From positions 124,001 to 188,000 of the forward strand of contig JAGTTP010000002.1 of NCBI GenBank assembly GCA_018223365.1: 64,000 nucleotides of DNA. The letters are read 5' to 3'. The first letter of the stretch is position 1; each line of letters begins with the position of its first letter. This DNA is from Clostridiaceae bacterium Marseille-Q4145 (lineage in GTDB: Bacteria > Bacillota > Clostridia > Lachnospirales > Lachnospiraceae). The notes beneath the pieces were generated by a model that ran no database searches, was not told the DNA's origin, and saw nothing but the letters and a program-made list of their open reading frames with translations. A program made the translations under genes and the position numbers. Positions 17,652-27,230 of the stretch are shown here, in pieces.

Positions 17652-19697
17652 CTATATGATTCGTTTAAATTTCTTTTCCAACTCATATTTGCTCATGGAA
17701 ATAATCGTTGGCCGTCCATGAGGACAGTTGTAAGGATTTTCCAGAGACAACAATTCATCAATCAGCGCCTTTGCCTCCATGGCAGACATCTGATGATTGC
17801 CCTTTACCGCCGCCTTACAGGACATGGATGCCACTTTGTCCATCAGGGACTCAGAATTGCCGCTTCCCGTAATGTCAGAGAGGCTGTCCAGAAGTTCCAT
17901 GAGAATCTCCCGTCTTGCCACTCCTGGCAGGTTAGCAGGTACCGCACGCACGGCATAGGCTTTCTCGCCGAATTCTTCAATCTCAAATCCCATCTCCGTA
18001 AAACAGCTGCGGTATTTGAGGAACAACTCTTCTTCCTGCATGCTCAGGTTCAGAATAATAGGCGGAGACAGCATCTGGGACTGGAAAGTCCGATTCCTCA
18101 GATCTTTCATAAGCCGCTCATAGAGCACTTTCTCATGGGCTGCATGCTGATCAATAATATAAAGTTTTTCACCAAACTGCACTAACCAGTAGGTATCAAA
18201 CAGCTGACCGATGATCACATGATGGACGGCGGCTTCTTTCGATAGCAGTTTGCCGTCAAAAAGGTCCAGCTGCTCCGGTTTCTGCGGAGGCTTCTCCTCC
18301 ACGGGTGTTTCTGGGACAGTGGCTGACTGCTCAGGCACAGTCGATTGCGCGGTTTCAGTGGTCTCCCTCTGCTCAGTCGGAGCAGGCGCCTCCGGCGCTT
18401 TGTAGCGCTCCTCTACCCGCTTCCGCATCTGTTCCATAAAATATTCCAGATTCTTATTCTGGGGTTTGACCGGCTCCTTCTGTGGTTCCGGTGTGGTCCA
18501 CATCTTTTCCAGCGGCACTTTCTGTTCCGGCTTCTGGTACGACGGAATCGTCCGCTCTACGGATGCGGTCGGAACCGCTGCTGGCTTCTGGACCTGGTAG
18601 GTACTCTCCGGCTCCCGCACTGTCTGAACCGGAGGCATCTGCTGCGGCGCTTTTTCCGGCATAACCACCTGTTTCTTCGGTTCATCCAGCGTCACTTCCG
18701 GAATCAGTTCCCGGCCGGACAAAGCGTCCTTCGTCATCCGCTCCAACAGATCATAGACCAGGTTCTGATTACTGAACCTCAGCTCCATCTTAGTCGGATG
18801 CACATTCACATCCAGCATCTTGCCATCCATATGAATATCCAGGCACACAAAAGGATACCGATGCTGCATCATAAAGGTTTTATAGCCATCTTCAATGCCC
18901 TTTGCAATGATCTTACTTTTGACATAGCGGCCATTTACAAAATAATTTTCATAATTCCGGTTGCCTCTGGAAATCTCCGGTTTTCCAAGGAAGCCTCTCA
19001 CATGAAGCGGTCCTTCCTCCCGGTCTACTTCAATCAGGCGCATGGCCACATCTCTTCCATAGAGATGATAGATCACATCTTTTAAGTTTCCATTCCCTGA
19101 AGTCTGAATCCGCATCTGCCCGCCGATAAGCACCTTGAATCCCACTTCCGGGTGGGACATGGCCAGATGGGTCATAAGCTCATGAATGGCCGAAGCCTCA
19201 CTCATTTCACTCTTCAGAAATTTCTTCCTGGCCGGCGTATTGTAAAAAAGATTCCGGATAATAAAGGTGGTTCCGTCAGGCGCACCAATTTCCTCCAGAC
19301 TTTTCTGCACTCCACCCTCGATGCAGCAGCGGCTTCCCAGTTCATTTTCTTTTGTCTTCGTAATCAGTTCCACCATGGCAACGGCGGAAATACTGGATAA
19401 CGCCTCACCACGGAATCCAAGAGAAGAAACCCCTAAAAGGTCATCTGCACTTCGGATTTTACTGGTAGAATGCCGTAAAAACGCTACAGGAATATCGTCT
19501 TTTTCCATACCGCTTCCATTATCCGTAATCCGGATATAGCCGATACCGCCCTCTTTAATCTCTACCGTGATCTGGGTAGCACCTGCGTCAATGGCATTTT
19601 CCACCAATTCTTTCACGACAGAAGCCGGACGTTCTACTACTTCTCCGGCTGCAATTTTATCAATGGTCTGCTGATCTAATACTGCAATTTTTCCCAC
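17652..19697 (-). CDS. mutL: DNA mismatch repair protein MutL (endonuclease type)
   Basis: Mismatch-repair ATPase and nicking endonuclease, about 682 residues. The GHKL ATPase motifs are at the N-terminus (ELVENAIDAGAT, DNGSGM, GFRGEAL). A proline/glutamine-rich linker spans roughly residues 340-480. The C-terminal domain has the endonuclease motif DQHAAHEKVLYE, a CKAAVKGN motif and CPHGRPT, as expected in bacteria lacking MutH. I favour the GTG at 19697, seven bases after TAGGAGA; the ATG at 19703 directly abuts that site. It starts 15 bp after mutS. Confidence 0.95.
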   Translation of the reverse strand: MGKIAVLDQQTIDKIAAGEVVERPASVVKELVENAIDAGATQITVEIKEGGIGYIRITDNGSGMEKDDIPVAFLRHSTSKIRSADDLLGVSSLGFRGEALSSISAVAMVELITKTKENELGSRCCIEGGVQKSLEEIGAPDGTTFIIRNLFYNTPARKKFLKSEMSEASAIHELMTHLAMSHPEVGFKVLIGGQMRIQTSGNGNLKDVIYHLYGRDVAMRLIEVDREEGPLHVRGFLGKPEISRGNRNYENYFVNGRYVKSKIIAKGIEDGYKTFMMQHRYPFVCLDIHMDGKMLDVNVHPTKMELRFSNQNLVYDLLERMTKDALSGRELIPEVTLDEPKKQVVMPEKAPQQMPPVQTVREPESTYQVQKPAAVPTASVERTIPSYQKPEQKVPLEKMWTTPEPQKEPVKPQNKNLEYFMEQMRKRVEERYKAPEAPAPTEQRETTETAQSTVPEQSATVPETPVEEKPPQKPEQLDLFDGKLLSKEAAVHHVIIGQLFDTYWLVQFGEKLYIIDQHAAHEKVLYERLMKDLRNRTFQSQMLSPPIILNLSMQEEELFLKYRSCFTEMGFEIEEFGEKAYAVRAVPANLPGVARREILMELLDSLSDITGSGNSESLMDKVASMSCKAAVKGNHQMSAMEAKALIDELLSLENPYNCPHGRPTIISMSKYELEKKFKRII

Positions 19698-19712
19698 GAT
19701 CATTCTCCTATG

Positions 19713-22373
19713 TTACCAGCGGTTTTTCAGCTTATTCTGAAGCCGGTATAATGTGTTCATGGCGTCCATGGGTGTCATATTGGAAATATCCAGTTCCTGC
19801 AGTTCCTTCACCACATCGTCATCTTTTACTGTATCAAACAGAGAAATCTGCTCCAGATCTACTTCGTCATAGGTCTTCGGTTTGGTCTTCTGCTTCGCCT
19901 TTGCCTGGCTTTCCTCAGCAATCGCTTTTGCCTTCACAGAAATATCCGCCTGGCTCAATTCCTCCACCAGCTCTTTGGCACGGGAAATGACGCTTTCCGG
20001 CACACCTGCCAGCTTCGCTACCTGGATACCGTAGGATTTATCTGCACCGCCTTTGACAATTTTCCGTAAAAATACAATATCGTCGCCTTTTTCCTTGACA
20101 GCAATACAGTAGTTATTAACACCTTCCATAGTGCCTTCCAGTTCAGTCAGTTCATGGTAATGGGTGGCAAACAGGGTCTTGGCCCCAAGTAATTTCTTAT
20201 CTGCTATATGTTCAATGACCGCCCAGGCGATGGACAGTCCGTCAAAGGTGCTGGTTCCACGGCCGATTTCATCAAGAATCAGGAGGCTGTTAGAAGTGGC
20301 ATTTCTTAAAATATTGGATACCTCGTTCATCTCCACCATAAAGGTACTCTGCCCGCTGGCCAGATCATCCGATGCACCCACGCGGGTAAAAATCCGATCT
20401 ACAATACCGATATCTGCACTGTCTGCCGGAACAAAGCTTCCCACCTGAGCCATCAGCACAATGAGGGCTGTCTGTCTCATATAGGTAGATTTACCTGCCA
20501 TGTTCGGTCCGGTAATAATGGAGATACGGTTGGCTCCGTTGTCCAGATAAGTATCATTGGAAATGAACATATCATTGGAGATCATATTCTCCACTACCGG
20601 ATGACGGCCGCCGCGAATATCAATAACACCGCGGGTATTGATCTTCGGGCGCACATAACGGTTTTTATCTGCCACATAAGCAAGAGAAGTAAAGACATCA
20701 AGCTTTGCCACTGCCTTCGCTGTCTTCTGAATACGTAACACCTCAGAAGCAATCTGATCCCGCACTTCACAGAACAGCTGATACTCCAGGGCGGTCAGCT
20801 TCTCTTCCGCGCCCAGAATGGTATCTTCCAGTTCTTTTAATTCCGGCGTAATATACCGCTCTGCATTCGTCAGAGTCTGCTTGCGGATATAATCATCCGG
20901 CACCAGATCCTTATAAGAATTGGTTACTTCCAGATAATAACCAAATACCTTATTAAATTTGATCTTCATGTTCTTGATTCCGGTGCGTTCCCGCTCCTTC
21001 GTTTCGATCTGGGCAAGCCAGGTCTTTCCTTCTGTCTTGGCCGTACGATATTTATCTACATCCGTATTGTAACCGTCACGGATCATATTGCCGTCACGGA
21101 TAGAAATGGGCGGTTCTTCCAGAATGGATTCTTCCACCAGCGTATGCAGATCTTCCAATGGATCCAGTTCTTCCAGAATCTCCTGCATCAGCGGACTTTT
21201 CAGTTCCGTGAGCAGAGTCCTGATCGAAGGCAGCATTTCCAGAGAAGCTTTAAATGCGATCAGATCTCTTGGATTGGCTGTCTGATAGCTGATTCTTCCT
21301 ATCAGACGTTCTAAATCGTAAATCGGATTCAAATATTCTCGGAGTTCTTCGCGGGTAATCATCTGACTGTTCAGTTCCTCTATGGCTGTCAGACGTTTTT
21401 CAATCTCTTCCTTGTCAATCAGCGGCTGTTCCAGATAGCTTCGGAGTGTTCTGGCTCCCATAGCTGTCTTTGTTTTATCCAGTACCCAGAGAAGAGAACC
21501 TCGTTTCTGCTTCTCCCGCAGAGTCTCTACCAGTTCCAGATTTCTCCGGCTGGAGCTGTCGATAATCATATAATTGCCGGATATATAGGGCAGCAGTTTC
21601 GTTATATGAGCCAGGGACGTCTTCTGGGTCTCTGTAAGGTACCTCAGCAGCGCGCCGGCTGCGATCACTCCGCATCCAAAGTCCACCACACCCAGTCCTT
21701 CCAAAGACTTCACATGAAAATGCTCCAGCAGAGTGTTTTTGCAGAGTTCATCATCAAAATACCAGCTCTCCAGTGGGTACATCACCAGATTTAACCGTTC
21801 TTTTAAATCATCCAGCTCCACGCCGCTCATAAGAAGTGCCTCATTGCAGATTACTTCGCGTGGTGTGAATTTATAGAGTTCGTCCATAAGTTTTCTGGAA
21901 GAATCTACTTCCGTCACAAAATAATCACCGGTCGTTACATCCGCAAAGGAAATGCCGAACCGGTCACTCACATAGACAATACTCATAATATAGTTATTTT
22001 TTGACTCATCCAGCGCCTGGGCATTGAGATTCGTTCCCGGTGTCACCACACGGATCACTTCTCTCTTTACCAATCCTTTCGCAAGAGCCGGATCCTCCAC
22101 CTGCTCACAGATGGCAACCTTGTAGCCTCTGGATACCAGTTTGCTCAAATATCCTTCTACCGCATGAAATGGTACTCCACACATAGGAGCACGTTCCTCC
22201 AGACCGCAGTTCTTTCCGGTCAGCGTCAGTTCCAGTTCCTTGGAGGCAATCTTTGCGTCATCAAAAAACATCTCGTAGAAATCTCCGAGACGATAAAACA
22301 AGATGCAGTCTTTATATTCTTCCTTGGTCTTCATGTACTGCTGCATCATTGGTGTCAAATTCTGTTTATCCAT
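19713..22373 (-). CDS. mutS: DNA mismatch repair protein MutS
   Basis: Mismatch-recognition ATPase, 886 residues. The N-terminal mismatch-binding motif FYRLGDFYEMFF is complete. The ATPase has Walker A GPNMAGKST, a LILDEIGRGTST Walker B region and FATHYHEL. ATG 22373 is chosen because AAGGAGA lies four bases before it and the N-terminus then matches the family; an in-frame ATG at 22403 would add ten residues. First gene of the mutS-mutL-miaA-ynbB operon. Confidence 0.96.
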   Translation of the reverse strand: MDKQNLTPMMQQYMKTKEEYKDCILFYRLGDFYEMFFDDAKIASKELELTLTGKNCGLEERAPMCGVPFHAVEGYLSKLVSRGYKVAICEQVEDPALAKGLVKREVIRVVTPGTNLNAQALDESKNNYIMSIVYVSDRFGISFADVTTGDYFVTEVDSSRKLMDELYKFTPREVICNEALLMSGVELDDLKERLNLVMYPLESWYFDDELCKNTLLEHFHVKSLEGLGVVDFGCGVIAAGALLRYLTETQKTSLAHITKLLPYISGNYMIIDSSSRRNLELVETLREKQKRGSLLWVLDKTKTAMGARTLRSYLEQPLIDKEEIEKRLTAIEELNSQMITREELREYLNPIYDLERLIGRISYQTANPRDLIAFKASLEMLPSIRTLLTELKSPLMQEILEELDPLEDLHTLVEESILEEPPISIRDGNMIRDGYNTDVDKYRTAKTEGKTWLAQIETKERERTGIKNMKIKFNKVFGYYLEVTNSYKDLVPDDYIRKQTLTNAERYITPELKELEDTILGAEEKLTALEYQLFCEVRDQIASEVLRIQKTAKAVAKLDVFTSLAYVADKNRYVRPKINTRGVIDIRGGRHPVVENMISNDMFISNDTYLDNGANRISIITGPNMAGKSTYMRQTALIVLMAQVGSFVPADSADIGIVDRIFTRVGASDDLASGQSTFMVEMNEVSNILRNATSNSLLILDEIGRGTSTFDGLSIAWAVIEHIADKKLLGAKTLFATHYHELTELEGTMEGVNNYCIAVKEKGDDIVFLRKIVKGGADKSYGIQVAKLAGVPESVISRAKELVEELSQADISVKAKAIAEESQAKAKQKTKPKTYDEVDLEQISLFDTVKDDDVVKELQELDISNMTPMDAMNTLYRLQNKLKNRW

Positions 22374-22417
22374 GAATTCTCCTTGGTATTTATCTATTTT
22401 CATATTTATCCAACGTT

Positions 22418-22446
22418 ATTATATCCGCAAATCCTTCTGAACACAA
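22418..22446 (-). promoter_or_regulatory. Sigma-A promoter for mutS operon
   Basis: On the minus strand, TTGTGT (22446-22441), a 17-base spacer and a perfect TATAAT (22423-22418) lie about 45 bases ahead of the mutS start and just after the terminator that ends yolD. Confidence 0.7.
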
Positions 22447-22450
22447 TTCT

Positions 22451-22487
22451 AAAATAAAAACTGCCACCGCAAAATTTCCGGTGGCAG
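22451..22487 (-). terminator. Terminator after yolD
   Basis: Nine-base-pair stem CTGCCACCG / CGGTGGCAG (22461-22469 with 22479-22487) followed on the minus strand by TTTTTATTTT. It is the clean end of the polymerase-yolD transcript. Confidence 0.88.
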
Positions 22488-22498
22488 GGGTTTTTGCA

Positions 22499-22912
22499 TC
22501 ATATTTTCAATAAATCCATATCTATCATCGTCACATCTTCCATCAAAATCCGACTTCCGTCCATGAGAACAATTCTGTGCTCATAGTCGTCAAGCTTTTT
22601 TATATTTCCTGTCACGGTAACATATTCACCGCCCTCTTTTCTGGCATCCGGCACAAAGCAGGTAATGCTGACCTTGGGATGTTCGTTCAGATGTTCGGAA
22701 ATGAACTGTAATTTCTCATTTAAAGCCTGCCGTTCATATTCATCCAGCTCCACACGCTGAGCTGTCAGTCTTGCTGTTTCTACAATTGCAGCATCATAGC
22801 CTGTCAAAGCAGCAAATGGTGAAAACTGCGCCGCCCGGTCTTCCATGGACATCTGCGGATGTATTCTTGATACATGATGGGGAAGATGGATGATATCATC
22901 ATATTCACTCAC
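22499..22912 (-). CDS. YolD-like family protein
   Basis: A 137-residue YolD-like protein; the family motif RAAQFSPFAALTGYD is at residues 27-41. YolD-like genes are regularly paired with Y-family polymerases in Firmicutes, and this one starts with GTG overlapping the polymerase stop (GTGA). By analogy with UmuD in position it may modulate the polymerase, but its mechanism is not established. Confidence 0.9.
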   Translation of the reverse strand: MSEYDDIIHLPHHVSRIHPQMSMEDRAAQFSPFAALTGYDAAIVETARLTAQRVELDEYERQALNEKLQFISEHLNEHPKVSITCFVPDARKEGGEYVTVTGNIKKLDDYEHRIVLMDGSRILMEDVTMIDMDLLKI

Positions 22913-24417
22913 GCCTTATGCCCTCCGATCTGCTCATTTCGATTTTTGGCAGTTGCACCTTCCTGAAGACTCATTCCTTTCAGAATTGCATTTTTGCCAA
23001 ACTTTTTCTTAATCGTAATTGTAGCTTCCTGTAATTTTCTTTCCCGGTCCAGTCTTAGTGCCTCCTGCTTTTCCTGCTCCTCTTCAGCCGCATAATCTGT
23101 AAATAAATCCAGCTGTTGATAGCTGTTGTTCTTCTGCGGAGCGGCTTTCTCCTCCACGATATTGTTTGCCGTAATATTCATTCTTCGGATCAGCAGATTC
23201 TTGTCCACAATACGGTCGTACAGAACGGAAGCCGCCTCTACCACCTTTTGCGTGGAAGAAGTGAAGCTTTCCAGATTCTCCGTTCCATGGGCATGTTTTG
23301 GAATCTGTCTTCCATAACGGTCCGTGACCACCTCACCTCGATATTTCTTTCTGCATTCCGGATCTGTCAGATTTTCAATATCATAGCCAACAGTAATGAC
23401 AATCTGGTCAGTGACAAGACGCTTTTCAACCAGATCAAGAGAAAGAGCATCTGCCATCTCCCTTACTACAAGCTTTGCTTTTTCCGCATCATATGGACAC
23501 TGCAGCACCTGACCGGAACCAAGACTGCTGCTCTCCGGCCGGTATGCCTTCACCGCTTCCACCGTACAGGGTTCCCATCCCCATGCATGGTCAATCAGAA
23601 GCTCTGCATTTTTTCCAAACAGCCGGTACAGTAACTCTTCATTCTGCTCCGAACAACGGGCTACGTCACCCATTGTATAAATGCCATAGGTTTCCAGTTT
23701 CTTTGCATATCCTCTGCCCACTCTCCAGAAGTCTGTAATCGGCCGGTGTGACCACAATTCTCTTCGGTAAGTCATTTCATCAAGAAATGCAATCCTGACT
23801 CCATTTTCATCGGAAGGAATATGCTTTGCCATGACATCCATGGCTACCTTACACAGATACAGATTGGTTCCAATTCCTGCCGTGGCCGTAATCCCGGTTG
23901 TCTCCAGCACTTCCAGAATCATTTTCATGGCAAGATCGCGAGGAGACATACGATAGGTCTGCAAATAGTCCGTCACATCCATAAATACCTCGTCTATGGA
24001 ATAAACGATGATATCTTCCGGTGCAACATATTTCATATAAATCTCATAAATCCGGGTGCTGTATTCCATGTAATAGGCCATACGCGGAGGTGCAATGATA
24101 AAATCCAACTCCAGTGAAGGATCTTTTGATAATTCCGAATAAAAATGAGAAGAACCAGAAAACTCTCTGCCCCTCAGATTTCGCTTTCGGTCTGCATTGA
24201 CTTCCTTGACTTTCTGCTTCACTTCAAACAGACGCGCCCGGCCGGAAATACCAAATGATTTTAATGTAGGTGTCACTGCAAGACAGATGGTCTTATCCGT
24301 TCTGCTCTCATCCGCCACCACCAGATTCGTATCCAGCGGATCCAGTCCCCGATCGCGGCACTCCACCGAGGCATAGAATGATTTTAAGTCGATGGCAATG
24401 TAGGTGTGTTGTTTCAT
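22909..24417 (-). CDS. Y-family DNA polymerase (UmuC/DinB-like)
   Basis: Translesion DNA polymerase, 502 residues. Catalytic motifs are intact: AIDLKSFYASVEC at residues 8-20 and YSIDEVFMDVTDY near residue 139. A helix-hairpin-helix thumb (WRVGRGYAKKLETYGI) and a little-finger domain follow. The C-terminus is charged and lacks a zinc finger. ATG 24417 has GAGGAGG upstream. I see no LexA-type box in the short upstream region, so SOS control is not supported by sequence here. Confidence 0.93.
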   Translation of the reverse strand: MKQHTYIAIDLKSFYASVECRDRGLDPLDTNLVVADESRTDKTICLAVTPTLKSFGISGRARLFEVKQKVKEVNADRKRNLRGREFSGSSHFYSELSKDPSLELDFIIAPPRMAYYMEYSTRIYEIYMKYVAPEDIIVYSIDEVFMDVTDYLQTYRMSPRDLAMKMILEVLETTGITATAGIGTNLYLCKVAMDVMAKHIPSDENGVRIAFLDEMTYRRELWSHRPITDFWRVGRGYAKKLETYGIYTMGDVARCSEQNEELLYRLFGKNAELLIDHAWGWEPCTVEAVKAYRPESSSLGSGQVLQCPYDAEKAKLVVREMADALSLDLVEKRLVTDQIVITVGYDIENLTDPECRKKYRGEVVTDRYGRQIPKHAHGTENLESFTSSTQKVVEAASVLYDRIVDKNLLIRRMNITANNIVEEKAAPQKNNSYQQLDLFTDYAAEEEQEKQEALRLDRERKLQEATITIKKKFGKNAILKGMSLQEGATAKNRNEQIGGHKA

Positions 24418-24500
24418 GACTATGCCTCCTCGTTATTGTTATAAATCTCTGTTTTATTCTATCTTAATTAAAACTTCCCATTTACCATTACGTTTTCCAT

Positions 24501-25463
24501 TTAATCTCTGAATAAATCCTTTTTCTTTAAGAGAAGCGCTAATTCATCCAAAGGGCAATTCAAAGTGCAAATTCTGCCCTTTGAAATATTTTCTGTTACC
24601 CTTTTAACATCCTTTTCATTCTCTTCCGCAACATAATCAATATGCATATATCGATTTTTCAATTCATAATCTGTTCCTAAAATCAAATTACTGAAGAACA
24701 TTTCCAAAAACTTCGTTGTTGCATGAATGCCATTTTGCAAATCATTATAATTAGCTCTTACCAATGCATTACGAAAATACCATGAATTTTTCTCAAAAGC
24801 ATCATTGTTTACGCGAAACCCGAACGTTTTTATGTACTTAATCATAAAAACAGCGGTTGCCCTAGTATTGCCTTCGCAGAAAGGATGAATCTGCCATATA
24901 TCTGAAGCAAATTTTGCCAGATGTCTTACCGACGCATCTATGGACAGTCCCTCATAAGAAAACTGTTTTTCCGTGGAAAAATCATAATCTAGAGTATCTT
25001 TGATACTATCCCATGCTGCATAAATAACCGTATGGCCTTTCAATACCCATTCCTTTTTCGTGATATTATAGTTTCTGATTTGACCGGCATGCGGAAATAC
25101 GCCTTCAAATAATCTGCGGTGAATAGTCAGCCATTCGGCAGGCGAAAACTGAAATGTTTTCTCACCTAACAACTTTGCAATTCTCGCTGATACAATATCG
25201 GCCTCCTTCGTCTCATTTTCAGTTTCAACGCAATCAGCGCGTTGTTCATAATAGCTCTGAATACGCTTCTGTGCGTCATCTATACTAATTTTGCCCTCAA
25301 TATGATCTTTGGCCGTATCTAATAGATACGCAGATGTTTTTAGTCCATCCACTGCCTGCAGACCAATCGCTGTCTGCCACGCTTCGCTTTTTTCTATTTT
25401 GTCAGGTTCACCCTGCTTGATATATTCTTCAAGTTCGAACTGCCAGTTTTTTTCTAAAGACAT
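24501..25463 (-). CDS. Fic/DOC family protein
   Basis: Fic-fold protein, 320 residues, of the class that usually transfers AMP to target proteins. The active-site loop reads HPFCEGNTRATAVF (near residue 197); the histidine and acidic residue are present. The usual glycine after GN is threonine, and the second arginine of the HxFx(D/E)GNGRxxR motif is alanine. The N-terminus includes AKDHIEGKISIDDAQKRI, which could be a VbhA-like inhibitory helix, but the (S/T)xxxE(G/N) spacing does not fit exactly. No ribosome site precedes ATG 25463. The IS110 left end lies about 30 bp upstream, so its native promoter may have been displaced. Confidence 0.85.
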   Translation of the reverse strand: MSLEKNWQFELEEYIKQGEPDKIEKSEAWQTAIGLQAVDGLKTSAYLLDTAKDHIEGKISIDDAQKRIQSYYEQRADCVETENETKEADIVSARIAKLLGEKTFQFSPAEWLTIHRRLFEGVFPHAGQIRNYNITKKEWVLKGHTVIYAAWDSIKDTLDYDFSTEKQFSYEGLSIDASVRHLAKFASDIWQIHPFCEGNTRATAVFMIKYIKTFGFRVNNDAFEKNSWYFRNALVRANYNDLQNGIHATTKFLEMFFSNLILGTDYELKNRYMHIDYVAEENEKDVKRVTENISKGRICTLNCPLDELALLLKKKDLFRD

Positions 25464-25511
25464 AGCTACACGTATAATCCAATTATCTTAGATGGTAATT
25501 GGATTTTTCCT

Positions 25512-25720
25512 TTCTCCCAGTTAACACTGGGTATTTATTTCCATCTCTGTTATATTTTGAAAAGGCACTGTGGATCTGTACCTATAACTTTACAGCTTTG
25601 ACTGGTATGAGGTGACTCAGACCACAGCTTTTCGTCTATTACTGTTAATCAGTTTGTTAACGCATCGACGTTTTTATTTACGTGATTACACAGCCGAATT
25701 CTCTGTGGAAGACAGCAGTG
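25512..25720 (+). ncRNA. Candidate IS110 bridge RNA
   Basis: The approximately 250-base noncoding left end before the transposase folds into successive elements. The first is a CCCAGT-TAAC-ACTGGG hairpin (25516-25531). The second is a large loop closed by CTGTGG (25568-25573) and CCACAG (25622-25627) with inner CTG/CAG and TACC/GGTA pairs. The third is a GTTAA/TTAAC stem (25644-25661), followed by CACAG/CTGTG (25689-25707). A 5' hairpin, then a target-binding loop, then a donor-binding loop is the layout known for IS110 bridge RNAs. Guide-like matches to the element's right junction are described in the findings. Exact RNA ends are unknown. Confidence 0.65.
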
Positions 25721-25749
25721 CTCAAAATATTTATCAGGAGGTATAACCT

Positions 25750-26925
25750 ATGTCAATGTACTTTATTGGAATTGATATTTCCAAGTACAAACATGATTGC
25801 TGCATCATTTCTGCAGCTGATCAAAAAGTAGTTTCTAAAGTCACAATCAAAAACAATAAAGCCGGTTTTAATGAACTGCTTACAATCATTCATTCTCTCG
25901 CAAATCCTGCGGACATAAGAATAGGGTTTGAATCAACTGCCCATTATGCTCTCAATCTTGAACTCTTCCTTGAAAATTCTCTCCTAACCTTCATGGAAGT
26001 AAATCCTGTTCTCATCAGTGAATACAAGAAATCAAAAACACTTAGGCGTACAAAAACCGACTCTGTTGACTGTGAATCAATAGCTCGTTGGTTAATGACT
26101 GTTGAATACAAACCCCATTCAAAAGGATTTTACCACGCTTACTCTTTAAAGTCATTAACTCGTTTACGCGATAAACTTATCCGACAGCGTTCTTTCTATC
26201 TTGTTAAAATCACAAATGTGTTAGATCATACATTCCCTGAGTTTAAACCATTCTTTAATGAACGCTTATCCAAAACCGCTCTCTATCTGCTTGAGAACTA
26301 TGGTTCTGCTGAAAAGATGGCTCGTATGAACTCAGCCTCTTATGAAAAGCTACGTTCCATATCCCGGGGGAAGTTTTCACCACAGCAATTCCTACGACTA
26401 AAAGAACTTGCTGCCAATACTGTTGGTGTAAATAACTCTATTTTTGATGTAGAGCTGAACAGTCTTTTATCTCTATACAAATCCCTTGTAAAAGAGATTG
26501 ATACCATTGAAAAAGAAATCAACAAACTAATTGAAGAAGTACATCCTCACTATATGTCAGTTCCTGGAATCGGACCATTATCAGCAGCTGTAATCTATTC
26601 TGAATACGGCGATATATCTAACTTCACTAATCCAGGACAAATGCTTGCATTTGCCGGAATAGAACCAGGAATCAACGAATCTGGTACTGAATCTCACGGA
26701 GGCAAGATGGTTAAGCGTGGATCATCCCAGCTCCGCTACACACTTATCAATTGTTGTCTACCGTTAATCCGCTTTGACATGACATTTGCAACTTACTATG
26801 CCAAGAAACGCGAAGAAGGCAAACCACATCGAGTAGCCATTACTCATGTAGCCAAAAAGCTTATTAGAGTCATCTACACATTGGAGAGCCAAGATATCGA
26901 CTTTAATGCTCAAAAACTTCGTTAA
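25750..26925 (+). CDS. IS110-family transposase (bridge-RNA-guided recombinase type)
   Basis: 391 residues. The N-terminal RuvC-like DEDD domain shows FIGIDISKYKHD (first Asp), IGFESTAHY (Glu) and KTDSVDCESIARW (paired Asp). The C-terminal Transposase_20 domain has VPGIGPLSAAVIYSEYG and the serine-bearing KRGSSQLRYTL. It appears intact. ATG 25750 follows AGGAGGTATAACCT. IS110 recombinases use a noncoding RNA from their own non-coding end to choose donor and target; the candidate RNA lies directly upstream. Confidence 0.95.
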   Translation: MSMYFIGIDISKYKHDCCIISAADQKVVSKVTIKNNKAGFNELLTIIHSLANPADIRIGFESTAHYALNLELFLENSLLTFMEVNPVLISEYKKSKTLRRTKTDSVDCESIARWLMTVEYKPHSKGFYHAYSLKSLTRLRDKLIRQRSFYLVKITNVLDHTFPEFKPFFNERLSKTALYLLENYGSAEKMARMNSASYEKLRSISRGKFSPQQFLRLKELAANTVGVNNSIFDVELNSLLSLYKSLVKEIDTIEKEINKLIEEVHPHYMSVPGIGPLSAAVIYSEYGDISNFTNPGQMLAFAGIEPGINESGTESHGGKMVKRGSSQLRYTLINCCLPLIRFDMTFATYYAKKREEGKPHRVAITHVAKKLIRVIYTLESQDIDFNAQKLR

Positions 26926-27230
26926 TCTCTAGTGGATTAATACTAATTTCTCCCATCTGAAATACGATGTATTCAGATGGCTTATTAAAATTACCCATTT
27001 TTACAATTCAAAAAATTTCAAAATTCTCTTGACTGTTTATAGTTTGTCACCTCATTTTCTTACATATCTTTGATTCTTGCTATAATCCACTTACTTCCAA
27101 TACTTCACACAAAATATTGCTATAAAAAGTATAGACATCTTTCATTATATGAAATTGCATTTTTATATGAAAATATAACTTTCCATGCGTATATCTTACC
27201 ATACGTAACCCCAACAGTAAACATCAGTTC

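Larger units (their letters stand above)
25495..27047 (+). mobile_element. IS110-family insertion sequence (predicted ends)
   Basis: About 1.55 kb containing one DEDD transposase and a structured noncoding left end. IS110 elements have no terminal inverted repeats and recombine at a dinucleotide core. I predict a GT core at 25495-25496 (left) and 27046-27047 (right). The right end is supported by two guide matches from the candidate bridge RNA; the left end rests only on GAUUAC pairing with GTAATT and is tentative. The element sits between fic and an hsdS remnant. The right end also holds a 9-bp hairpin at 26953-26980. Confidence 0.7.

Noticed and set aside
25516..25526. Left end of the IS110 element at GTTAACA, which pairs with TGTTAAC in the candidate RNA
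   Set aside because: That segment forms the perfect 5' hairpin of the RNA, and the pairing overlaps the left-donor guide match, so the end at 25495 is preferred, though not proven.
26953..26980. Nine-base-pair hairpin after the transposase as a terminator
   Set aside because: No U tract follows; it lies within the predicted right end of the IS110 element and may be part of its end structure.
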